DNA from: Nitzschia sp. DOCU1
Lineage: Eukaryota > Bacillariophyta > Bacillariophyceae > Bacillariales > Bacillariaceae
Direction of reading: 5' to 3'
Assembly: GCA_951394045.1 (NCBI GenBank)
Contig: OX595988.1
Span: forward strand, 992,001-1,056,000
DNA length: 64,000 nt
The translations under genes and the position numbers were made by a program. Position 1 is the stretch's first letter. Each line of letters starts with the position of its first letter. The notes under the pieces were generated by a model, which saw only the letters and a program-made list of their open reading frames with translations, was not told the DNA's origin and did no database searches. This document shows positions 9,735 to 20,900 of the stretch, piece after piece.

Positions 9735-10634
9735 TCACATTTTAGTTTTGAGAAACAAACGACAAGCTTGAAACTTGGGAGCTCCCTTGATGTTATTGCG
9801 AACGTGTCTTCTCACATATTTTCGCTTCTTGAAGACTTTTACAGGTTTAGCGACATGCTTGGTCTTTTGTTTCTTCTTGGAGCCCCTTGCTCTTGCTGCG
9901 AATGGAGAGCTTGCTTCATCGTCAACTTCTGGATTCTTCTTGGGCGGCACGACCATGCTTGCCAGTTCCTTTTCGACAGCGTCTTGAAGCAAGCGAGAGT
10001 ACTTCGTGCGAAGACGACGTGACTCTTGACTATCCTTTTGAATCTGGAGTACTTGTTGCGGTTGCGACTCCTTGGATAGTAAATCTTGATGACGCGCACT
10101 TGCAGTCTCAAGTTCTCGTTTCAGGCGCCCACGCCGTAGCCTTGCGGCTTCTAGCCGTGATGCATTCGAGTCTAGTAAGCATGCGAGTGTACTACTTTGC
10201 ATGTTCAGTACTTCTTGCGGTTGCATGGACAAGGACGACGCGAATTCGTCATGTGCATGGCTTTCGCTTGCATCCGAGTTGAATAATTCTTGTGGTTGCA
10301 TTGGCGACGAGGATGGCTGCGACGATGATGACTTGTCATTATCGTGATTTTCGATTGCATTCGAGTCATTTGTGTCTTGTGGTTGCATGGATGGACTTTG
10401 AGGCGACAGTGATGACAACTTGTCATGCGCATGGTGCCCGCTTGCAGTCTTGCGCTCAAATCTTTGGCGCTCTTGACGTAGCCTTTCGGCATCTAATTCC
10501 GCTGTTTTCGCCTTTTTCGCATCGTCGACACTGCTACATTTGAGTCTTCGTGGGCTCGGCGAGTTTCTTCTTGCGCTCTCGACATAGCCTTGCTGCTGCC
10601 GCTTTCGCCTTTTTCTTCTCGTCGGCCGTGGCAT
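9735..10634 (-). CDS. Lys/Arg-rich repeat protein of unknown function
   Basis: I do not recognise this gene. From the ATG at 10634 it encodes 299 residues; an open frame continues upstream to 10730 but a strongly basic start (PRPTRRKRRKR) at 10634 looks like a nuclear-localisation-type N-terminus. Residues about 75-160 hold three imperfect 25-29-residue repeats built on HAHD, then a Ser-rich run, then MQPQE. The flanking parts are charged helices (DAERLRQERQRFERK, EAARLRRGRLKRE) and the C-terminal third is again very basic (KKKQKTKHVAK, FKKRKYVRRHVR). The composition suggests a nucleic-acid-binding or nucleolar protein. It sits between the two TPR paralogues and is flanked by hairpins, so it may have arrived with or between the duplication events. 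Confidence 0.5.
   Translation of the reverse strand: MPRPTRRKRRKRQQQGYVESARRNSPSPRRLKCSSVDDAKKAKTAELDAERLRQERQRFERKTASGHHAHDKLSSLSPQSPSMQPQDTNDSNAIENHDNDKSSSSQPSSSPMQPQELFNSDASESHAHDEFASSLSMQPQEVLNMQSSTLACLLDSNASRLEAARLRRGRLKRELETASARHQDLLSKESQPQQVLQIQKDSQESRRLRTKYSRLLQDAVEKELASMVVPPKKNPEVDDEASSPFAARARGSKKKQKTKHVAKPVKVFKKRKYVRRHVRNNIKGAPKFQACRLFLKTKM
10205..10450 (-). repeat. In-frame imperfect repeats in the Lys/Arg-rich gene
   Basis: About 85-base units encode a HAHD..SS..MQPQ pattern three times, with the middle copy carrying HDND. The pattern is visible in DNA as recurrent stretches coding Met-Gln-Pro-Gln at about 10217, 10295 and 10385. Confidence 0.6.
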
Positions 10635-11209
10635 ACGTTGCAGGGCGAGGCATGTCAATAGATCATTAAAGATAGCTAAACATAAATGCCATGAGATAGA
10701 CTCTTGCACAAGATACCTCGTTCCATGCACATTTTTCGTTTCGTGCTTGCCATGGAACCATCATGTCCTCGGCCGGCGCCGGCAATGCCAACTCCATCTG
10801 ATGCCAAGAAGAATTAGAAAATTGCTGCCGACAGAGTGTGGCAAACGCGCACCGGCGTTGCATGGCACCGGGCCATCCGAGGACATGCTTGGTCCAATCA
10901 CAATGAGGAAAATGGATGTCATGTGTTCTGACCATGACATGTCACCTTTGTAAATAGTCCAATCACATCGCCTTTAAATGACCACGCACATAAAACTACA
11001 TATCATCACACATACGCTTGAAATTTAAATTTAATTATGGTTGTGACACGTCTACACCAATCACAGCGCGCGATTTCGCGGACAAAAAACCCTTAAATCC
11101 GTGACATGAAAAATCACAAAAGTTTTGAGATGCACTCCAGCCTGGAGAATTGACACGACCGATCGAGTCGAGTCAAACGAACCATATGCGCGCACCCATC
11201 GGATAGGAA

Positions 11210-11228
11210 GGAGCGTCGTTGACGCTCC
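11210..11228. repeat. Perfect 8-bp hairpin
   Basis: GGAGCGTC and its exact complement are separated by three bases (GTT). The GGAGCG core is the same as in the hairpin at 9568-9613 on the other side of the Lys/Arg-rich gene. Confidence 0.6.
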
Positions 11229-11503
11229 GCACTAGAGTAGACGTTGTTAAATAGAACGTCATGAAACCAGCTTCCATGAAACTATCAGGAGTCAGTAGAA
11301 CAAGTTGCCATTCGAGCGCTCTCTTGACAACACAGCACTTGTTCTACCGACTGCTGATACACATAGTCTTGCAGAAATGCCTCCCAACAAATGCATGGAA
11401 TACAATACTCGCGCCGCGGCCACTTAAACTGTTGGACTCCTTCGATTCGTTGATTATTCAATTCGAATGAAGAATCAATCGTTGTCTTTTGGAGGTCTGT
11501 GAT

Positions 11504-11549
11504 GGTCGGTTGGTCGGTCGGTCGGTGCGTCGGTCGGTGCGTCGGTGGG
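11504..11549. repeat. GGTC-type microsatellite
   Basis: About 46 bases made of CGGT/TCGG tetranucleotides with occasional GCGT variants, in non-coding sequence downstream of the giant NLR-like gene. Confidence 0.85.
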
Positions 11550-11903
11550 GAGGTTGGGCTGCTATGACATACGAGGCCTCTAGAGTAGTAGACCAGGTAC
11601 GGTACTATAAGTTTTCTACAGTTCTCCGAGGAGCCGACAATGTCTTGAGCTATGATATGCATTACGGGAGGAGCATTCCTTTCTTCAGTATCCCCGCTTT
11701 TTAAGGTGGGAATGGGGGAGTAGACAGACGCATGTGATGGACGCAGCATCAACTTCATGTCGACTCTAGCATCAACAAAATTGACACTCGCTCTCTCGTA
11801 CGAGCAACGAAGAAGCTACAAGATAGACGATACCTGGTACGACTGGTAGTAAAGGGTAACTGGATCGTAAATAATGCCAACTATAGCTGTTAGTCGACTA
11901 GCA

Positions 11904-14900
11904 TTAAAGTTGGATTCCTTTGCCCTTCCTCCTCTTCTTTCCGGGCAACTTCTCCTCCTTCGTGTTTCCTTTTAGTTTCTCTGTCATCTTCCCGAAGACA
12001 CCGGCACCCTTATTCTTTTTCTTCTGTTCGGCATCGTGGTTTTCTTCTTCCACCGCGAGGAGGTGATTCATCACCTTGGCAATCTGCGGGTTGGTCTCTG
12101 CGAGTCCCAATTCTTGGAAGACTTGGTAGGCCTCGGACCAGCACAATTGTGCATCCTCTTCGTGTCCTTGCATCTTGTGGATGTTTCCAATCATGAACAG
12201 TACATTGACGTAGTCACCATCATTCTTCGTACCGTTATTGCGGCGAATTCGGATAAATTCAGTAAGTAGATCGCGGGCCTTTTCGTGATTACCGGATTTG
12301 AACTCCATAGTTCCCATGTACTGCAGTACGGCTGCCACGCTTTCATCGTGTTCACCAAACACCATTGTTCGGATCTTGAGAGCCTCTTGGTACGAACGCA
12401 TCGCTTCATCCGTCCGCTCCATGTCGCTCTGGACATTTCCCATGGCAATGAGAGCGTCAGCGACTTTTTCGTGGTCCTGCCCAAGTTCGGTGCGTCGAAT
12501 ACGTAGACACTCCTCGTAGCACTCGACGGCAAGCTCTTGCTCCTGTTTCTCCCGGTGGACGTTTCCAATGTTCTTCAGTGTCTCCGAAACCTTGACGTGA
12601 TCTTCCTGCAGCTTTCGAATCCGAAGAGCGTCCCAAAGTAATGTCAAGGCGTCGTCAAGTTCACCCCCCTTGGCCTTGAGGAATCCCATCATGTTCAGGG
12701 TGTCGCCTACTTCTTTGGAATCTTCCCCAAGTTGATAGCGTCGGATGTTGAGTGATTCCTCAAAGCACACTAGGGCTCGTTTTGGCTCGTCGTTGTTATG
12801 GAGAGTGTACCCCATACTGTAAAGCGTCTCTGCGACCGCAACATCATCCAGTCCTAGTTGCTTTCGACGGATGTCCAGGGCATCGATATAATAGCTCATG
12901 GCGGAATCGTACTCGCCAAGATCGTCCATGAGGTCACCAAGTTCTTGTAGAACAGTAGCAACGGCTTCGTGCTGCTCACCATGTAGAAGGCGACGGATAC
13001 GAAGCGCATCCTCGAAATTGATCTGAGCTTTTTTCGTCTTTCCGATCAAACGGGCTAGTGAACCAATCTTCTCGTGGGTGACAGCAACCTTTTCACTGTC
13101 CGGTAATCGAAGCTGTCGGATCTTGAGGGCCTCCTCCAAACACTTGAGGGCACGATCCAAGCGATTTCGGGTCTGGTGCAAGAAAGCCATGTTGAATAAA
13201 GTACTTGCAACGTCCAGATGCACAAATCCAAGAACCTTTCGACGGGCTTGCAGACTTTCTTCGAAAAGTTTCATGGCTTTCTTCTGCTCTCCGCTCATCA
13301 AATATACGCAGCCAATCAAGTGCAGTAAAGATGCGACCTTTTCCTTGCGATGTGGTACTTTCGTGACAAGAATCTGCAGAGATTTCTCGTAGCACTCAAG
13401 GCCTTGCTCCTGGTTACCTTCGAGGTTATGGAGGATCCCTTCAATGGTCAATACCTCTGCGTCGCGCTCGGGTCCACCTTCCGGGTCGAGCTCCATTAGT
13501 CGAATAGCCTCTTCAAAGTGAACCATGGCGTCGTCCACATTGCCTTGGTCTGACAAGCAATTTCCGATGTGGTGGTACGTAGCAGCAAGTTCTGGGTGAT
13601 CTTCTCCAAGATCCACTTGTTTGGATCTCAGAGCCTCTTGGTGACACTGGAGCGCCTCTTCGATCTCGCCCTTACTGTAGTGGATCGTACCCTTATTATC
13701 AAGAATCTCGCCGATTTCAACGCGATGGAGACCCGGATCCGTATACATTACGTCAAGGGCCCAATTGTAGCTCTCCATCGCTTCGTGATAGTCACTCATT
13801 CCCAAGAAGATGTCACCGATCTTCTGAATTGTCTGCGCATAGAGAATATGCTCCTCGCCATGAATAGTACCCCGAATACGGAGACACTGCTTCAACGAGT
13901 CAAGGGCCTGCTCGTATTCATTCATTTCCGAGTAAACAACGCCGATATTGAAAAGAATCCCGGCAACAATTTCCACCGTTCCCAGCGCCGATATCAAGAT
14001 CTCTTGACTGGTCTCCCAGTGGGCAATCGCGGCATCCCAGCAACGTCTTTCGGCCAATGAGAAACCAATTTCATAGTGCGCTCGGGCGACTTCGAAGTCC
14101 TTGATGCGTGGGTCTCTGATACCCTGGTCAAATTCCTCCAAAGCCAGCTGACTGCCGAGGGCCTGATACGCTTGTTTCAAGACATTACGAGGTTCCAACT
14201 TGGAACCTTTCGGGCGCCTTTCCTTCAATTTCTTGAAGAGCATCTCGCAATCCTGGATATGCCTTCCGTGTCCGAGTCCAGTAAGCAGACGCCCGCGAAC
14301 GAAACTTTTGTCAGCAAGAAGATCTGCAGCTGCGCTGAACATACCACCACGAATCATGTGCGAGATTATCATTTCCAGAGCGTATTTGTGCCCAGCATCT
14401 TCCAGATACATGTCCCATTCTTCCACCTGCGAAAGATAGGCCTCGACGAATGCTCTATTCCATTGACGTTCGGCGTCCTTCGTGAGGTCTTTTAGCGCCT
14501 CTTCTTCTGCACAGAGATATTCACCATATTCGTGGTGAATGAAGTGCATGACTTGCAAATGCTTCGCCTCGTCTTCTGGGTTTTCCTCCTCGTCGCCATC
14601 GGAGTAGGTGATTACCTTCAACACTCCCAGGGCCGAGAGAGCTTCAGGGATTAGAACCGCTGCTTCCTTCTTTTGTGCGTAGAAGAGACTTCCCTTCTGC
14701 AGCAACGAGCTCTCATTCATCTCGAGAAGCGTTTCGAAAAGAAGTTCCGCCATGTCCATAGGTATGATCGGAGATGGTTCTGTCAAAGCAAAATCCGAAA
14801 TATATTCCCGGTCGCAGAAAACAACGATAAAAGCAGCCAAACAGAATTTGATAATGCTTGTTGGCTCACCGTTGATGGCGGGGGATAGGCTCATGCTCAA

Positions 14901-17900
14901 AATTTCATACATCATATCAGTACCCGTGTGGTCACCTCCCTTCAGAATCTTGTCCATAGATTTGATCACCTCGGAGTGGATTTCTTCTACACTGCTCACC
15001 ACTCCAGCAGTAGCATGTTTCAGGTTAAGCCATCGGCCGACACTTTTGACGGCTAGGGGGTGGTTTGCACATTCGCGAACAACAGACCTCGCTTCTCGTG
15101 ATTCCGCCATCAGGGTGTGTGATAGCTGGCCGGACTCTTGAATGAGCAAGCTGATCGCATCAGCTTCGTCCAGCATGTCAACTTCCACCGTGTCTGCAGC
15201 CGGCAAGAGGGTACGACACCGTGTTGTTACGAGAAGCGCACAGTTGCTATCGAACTCGTCGGTCTCTTCGCCGGGCATCGGCGCAAAATCGAACCAGTCG
15301 AGGTCGGGCTCAAAGCACACATCATCCAAGATAATTAGCACGCTTCTGTCGTGCAAAAGCTCGGCGATCGTATCGCGGGCGTAAATCATAAAGCCTTCTT
15401 CCCTTCTGCGACGTTTCGACAACGTCTCTCCCGGAACATTTAGGAGCTCGGGAAACGCCGGCATCCCAACGTCTTCGTCGTTTCCGTCTTCCTTTCTGCC
15501 CAGCTGGTCAACCAATACACGAAGACACTGCGTGTACCGATTATAGCTCAACTTTTTGTCGCCAACGTACACCCATACAACTCCGTCACAGAAATATCGC
15601 CGGACGTCTGGGTGTGCAGCCACCATCGCAGCCAAAGTTGTTTTGCCTATGCCGCCGACTCCAAGTGAGTCGGGATCATTGAGCTGCTCCGGTACCGACG
15701 AAATTGACACTATGTTTGTCGCCGACAGTCCAAGAGGGTTTTGAAGCGTATTGCGAATACTAGTGAAATTGTCCAAAAGGGTGGCATCTGTAATGGCACG
15801 CGGGGGGAGAATTCTTCTCAAGATACTGGCAAGAGTTGTTGTCCTCGGCAGCGGTTCACCATTGACCTTATCGAGAACATGTTCCGCAGTTTCCGGGATT
15901 GCTGCAAGCACCTCTTCTCTGAGATATTCTGAATCTGGTTCCTCTGCAAGCATTGATTCGTCAATATCACAAATATCCATGAGAATCGTTGTGTCTGGGC
16001 ACCACTGATCGGTGCTAACCATGACCTCATAGCAGAGCTGCCGAAAGTGCTCGGGTGTTTCCGCATATTGGAGGGCTCTCAACTCTTCAATATGACCTGT
16101 AGCTGACCAAGCCTCGTGGATATTAGCCGAAAGTCCTTGCTCCGGCGTGTCGACATCCTCGTAGTACGAGATGAGTTCTGTCGCTTCCCTCTCCATAAGT
16201 TCAAGAAGTGTCACGTAGGTTGTCTCGGCTCGTTCGTTCCATTCTTGCTTCTCTCCCACGCGGTGTGTCGTTTCGCATAGCAAGTCCACAAGCGAGTTAA
16301 GGCGGGATAACATATCATCCATCTCCTCGTCGGGTTCCTGCTCGAAGCAGTCGAGAATGATTGGCTTGAGATCAGCAAATAGCTCATCGAGTGTCGAAGC
16401 AAAGCTCAAAACTGCCTTCAACGCCCGCACAGGAACCATGGCGTCTCTTTCCTTCTTCTTCTTCGATTTGGCAAAAGTGGATATGAGTTCCAATTCATCG
16501 GACAGCTGCAAGAAGATACCAAGGAGAGCATCAAATCCATGCAGCAGCCGATGCGCCGACGTATCAGTATTGTTTTCCTTCCCTTCCTCAGCTTCTCTCT
16601 CCTCCAAATCAAGCATGGCATCGTTGACGTTGGCCACCAAGTCCAAGAGGGCGCGGCTTTTTGCTTCCTTCTGCAGCTTTTTCTTCTTCTTCTTTCGCCG
16701 TCTCTTTTCTTCTGGGTCCAATTTTTGCTTTGGCTTATGTACAGCTTTTGGTTTTACCTTTTCTTCAGGCGGTACAGCTGTTTCTTGAAGCGAATCACTA
16801 CCCTTCCCACTTGCGGAGGGCGACGATGCAGATTTCGAGCCATCACGGTCCTTTCCCGGCGATTTGTGAACTTCTTTACTTCCCTCGCCGATTGTGTCGT
16901 CCTGAGACATTTCGGACTTCCTTGAGTCTTCCCGGGCGTTTTCTTCTTTTGCCTCCGGATGTTCAAATAACTCGTTAGGCTGTCCAAACACATCACCGAT
17001 CCCCATGGACTCCTCAGACTGCGAAGCGTCATCACGAAGCGAAGGGTCCTGTTCATCAGCTGGTTTCTCGACGTGGGCAACCGCTGTAGACGGCATATGA
17101 GCGCTGTCGATATCGCGATCAGTTGGTTCCGCGTCCTCTTCAGCGAACGACTGGGCCGATGACTGCTGCGATTCGGATTGAAACGACTTTTCATTCTCAC
17201 CGCTTCGACGAGAGCCCTCGCCGCTTTTGTAGCTTGCATCCCCACTTCGCACTGATCCTTCGCCAGAACGGTAAGACTCTTCTTCTCCAAAGGACTTTTC
17301 ATCGGATCTTTGCGATCCCTCCTTCAACGACGCCTCGCCGCTTTTGTAGCTTTCATCCCCACTTCGCACCGATCCCTCGCCAGAACGATAAGACTCTTCT
17401 TCTCCAAAGGACTTTTCATCGGATCTTTGCGATCCCTCCTTCATCGACGCCTCGCCGCTTCGATGGGAGCCCTCGCCGCTTTTGTAGCTTGCATCCGCGC
17501 TTCGCACCGAACCCTCGCGAGAACGATACGACTCTTCTTCGCCAAAGGACTTTTCATCGGATCTTTGCGATCCCTCCTTCAACGACGCCTCGCCGCTTTT
17601 GTAGCTTTCATCCCCACTTCGCACCGATCCCTCGCCAGAACGATAAGACTCTTCTTCTCCAAAGGACTTTTCATCGGATCTTTGCGATCCCTCCTTCATC
17701 GACGCCTCGCCGCTTCGATGGGAGCCCTCGCCGCTTTTGTAGCTTGCATCCCCACTTCGCACCGATCCAGAACGATAAGACTCTTCTTCGCCAAAGGACT
17801 TTTCATCGGATCTTTGCGATCCCTCCTTCATCGACGCCTCGCCGCTTCGATGGGAGCCCTCGCCGCTTTTGTAGCTTGCATCCCCACTTCGCACCGATCC

Positions 17901-20900
17901 AGAACGATAAGACTCTTCTTCGCCAAAGGACTTTTCATCGGATCTTCGTGATCCCTCCTCCAACGACGCGTCTTCCTCCCGTGCACGAGAATCAGCTTCA
18001 GAACCGAATGACTTCTCATCAGATCGATACGACCTTTCGCCACTTCGAGCAGATCGTTCATCAGAGTAGTACGACTGGTCACCGCTTTTGTGCGAACCCT
18101 CTTCGAGCCTTTGGGACCCTTCCCCAGAGCGGAAAGATCTTTCATCAGACTGGTCTCCGCTTCTATCTGAATCTTGGAACTTGTCTTCGGAGCGAAAAGA
18201 TTTCCCATCCAATTGCTCACCACTACGGTAAGAGCCCTGGGATCTATCTTCAGAATGATAAGACTTTGCATCTGACTGCTGCCCGCTCCGATACGAGCCC
18301 TGCGATTCGTCCCCGGAGTGAAACGATTTTTCTTCGGACTGCTCGCCGGCATGGTGCGAGCCAGAATCTTTGGGTCGTCCCTCGGAGCGAAACGACCTAT
18401 CCTCTGGGTGCTCATCGCTATGGTATGAGCCTTCTTCGGCAAAGGACCCCTCGGGGGGACGGACACTCGAACCGATCGAAGATCCGAAAGATCCTCCCAA
18501 CTTCTGGGAAACTTCTTTTGGCTCGTGTTCGGAGTGGAATGAGCCTTTTTCGATAGGTTTATTATTTGATGAATGATAGGAGTCTTCTTCGAGTGAGCCT
18601 ACTGGTGAATGGTACGAACCTTCGTCTCCTGGTCCATCGTCGGAGTGGAAAGAACCCTCCTTTGCTTGAACCTGTTCGGTTTCTTCTGGTCGATGGGATG
18701 AACGAACGGAGATGCCCCCAGCATCATTCGTAAATGCGGCAAGTGCTGTATCGCCAAACGCTGCACCATCTGCGTGAAAATTTTCGCCTTCTTCCGATCT
18801 GTCGGATGGATGAGCAGAGGCGCCCCGATCACCAGCGTCGCCTGAAAACGTGTCAAATGCTGCATTGCCAAACGCCGCATGAATATTTTCGGCTTCTTCT
18901 GATCCTTGGGATGAATGGACGGATGCGTCGGCAGCATCACCAGCGTCAGCTGAAAACGCGCCAAAGGCTGTAACGCCAAATGCCGCATCATCTGCCTGAA
19001 TATTTTCGGCTTCTTCTGATCCTTGGGATGAATGGACGGATGCGTCGCCACCGTTACCTGTAAACGCGCCAAATGCAGTAGCTCCAAACACTGCATCATC
19101 CCCCTGAATATTTTCGGCTTCTTTCGATCTTTCAGACGAATGGACAGAGGCGCCAGCACCACCTGCGTCACCTGAAAACGCGTCAAATGATGTGCCAAAA
19201 GCTGCATCATCCCCCGCCCGTTGACTATCGCCTCCCGCAGGCCCGAAATCAGCACCAAATGCATCGTCGCCAAAACCACCACCAAATGCGGCATTATCTT
19301 CGGAGGCTTCAGCTTCGAGATCTGGAGCCGCCCCAAATAAGTCACCACCGAATCCGTCATCCAGTGTTGAGCCACCAAAGGCATCCCCGAAAAGTTCATC
19401 TTTGTCATTGACTTCCGACTTGAAAACTTCTTGTTCGGTAGCCGCTCCTGGCTCCTGTGCAAATGAGCTCGTGCTTTCACCGGCTGGAATCTCCGACTGC
19501 GATCCTTGAGAAGATCCACTTTGGCTTCCCTTGTCGTCTCCGTCACCCTCTCCATCTGCTTCACCGAACCCGGCAGCAAAGGCATCTGCGGCGGGGGCTT
19601 CTTTGTTCGTAGCGTCGAAGCCAGAACCAGAAAATAAATCGGCACCATCATTCACCCCAAAGGCGCTGGTTGCAAAAACGTCACCGCCGCCGTCGGCTGA
19701 TTCAAATGTGTTATCCCCAAAGGCATTGGCGAGGGCACTATCTGGTTCGGACGATGCAAACGCATTCCCATCAAAGGCATCATTGCCAAAATCATCAAAA
19801 GTAGTCTCGTCGCCTTCCTCCCTAACCTTCTCATCATTTTCGCCAGAAAATCCACCGGGTGATAACGACGTCGGTTCGTCCTTATTATCGTTGTGTGTGT
19901 GGTCGGATTTGCCGAAGTCTTCGTCTGCAAATCCCCCATTTTCAAAGACGACAGGTGGAGTATCAACAGATTTTTGGGGAGATTTTGCATAAGGCGAAAA
20001 ATCAAGCTCTTCAGCAAAAGAAGGTGCTTCGCTGCCCAATTCTGATCCGGAAGCCAGGGATCCTTTGGAGCTCTGAAAATTTATAGAGCGTGAAGGGCTC
20101 TGAGGCCCATTGGCGGCGCCATTTACTCGTCCCTCATAGTCACCTTCCTCTTCCCCAAAGGACTGACCGTCGCCTCCACTGCTATAGTAGGAGCCTTCTT
20201 GTCGGCTATCATAGGATCCCTCGCCATCTCGAAGTGAGCGTTTTTCGTCAGAATAAACGGACTGCTCGTCTCCCTTATCATTTCGTGGGCTGGGTTGACC
20301 ACCAGGCTGACCAGGTCTATCATCGTCTCGGAATGATCCCTCTTGGCTGCTGTGAAACGACTCTCCCGATCGATAGGACCCCTCGTCGCTACGAAAAGAT
20401 TTTTTCTCTTCTTCGTCGGCAAACGATCTAGAACCGCCACTTCTGTACGAGCCTTCCCCGGAACGATAAGAGCCCTGTCCCGAACTATAGGATCCCTCGC
20501 CTGACCGATAGGATCCTTCACCGCTTCTATGAGAACCTTCTCCTGACCGATAGGATCCTTCACCACTTCTATAAGAACCTTCTCCTGAGCGATAAGAGCC
20601 CTGTCCCGAACGATAGGATCCCTCGCCTGACCGATAGGATCCTTCACCGCTTCTATGGGAACCTTCTCCTGACCGATAGGATCCTTCACCACTTCTATAA
20701 GAACCTTCTCCTGAGCGATAAGAGCCTTCACCAGAACGATAGGACCCTTCTCCGCTGCGATACGACCTTTTTCCTGACCGCTCGGACCCTTCACCACTTC
20801 TATAGGAGCCCTCTCCAGATCGGTACGAGCCTTCTCCGCTTCTATAAGAGCCTTCCCCTGATCTGTAGGACCCTTCGCCACTCCGGTAGGAACCTTCACC

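Larger units (their letters stand above)
10635..11903. other. Gene-poor spacer between the Lys/Arg-rich gene and the giant NLR-like gene
   Basis: 1.27 kb. It contains an 11-bp inverted repeat (10762-10772 and 10877-10887), an AT-rich patch (about 10965-11040), an 8-bp perfect hairpin (11210-11228) and a GGTC/CGGT microsatellite (11504-11549). Short open frames here show no domain. Confidence 0.4.

Noticed and set aside
10762..10887. Mobile-element termini (11-bp inverted repeat 104 bases apart)
   Set aside because: Too short, no target-site duplication seen, no transposase nearby; recorded only as an inverted repeat in the spacer.
11200..11240. Helitron 3' terminus (hairpin followed by CTAG)
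   Set aside because: The hairpin is only three bases from CTAG and the next base is A, not T; no 5' TC end or Rep/helicase gene is visible.
17123..18556. 477-codon plus-strand open frame opposite the giant NLR-like gene
   Set aside because: It lies entirely antisense to the Ser/Arg repeat arrays; the repeated His/Phe/Arg/Ala phrases are the complement of the repeats and show no independent motif.
18599..19651. 350-codon minus-strand frame in the giant gene
   Set aside because: Shifted frame of the Ala/Phe/Gly repeats, no domain; kept open by repeat composition.
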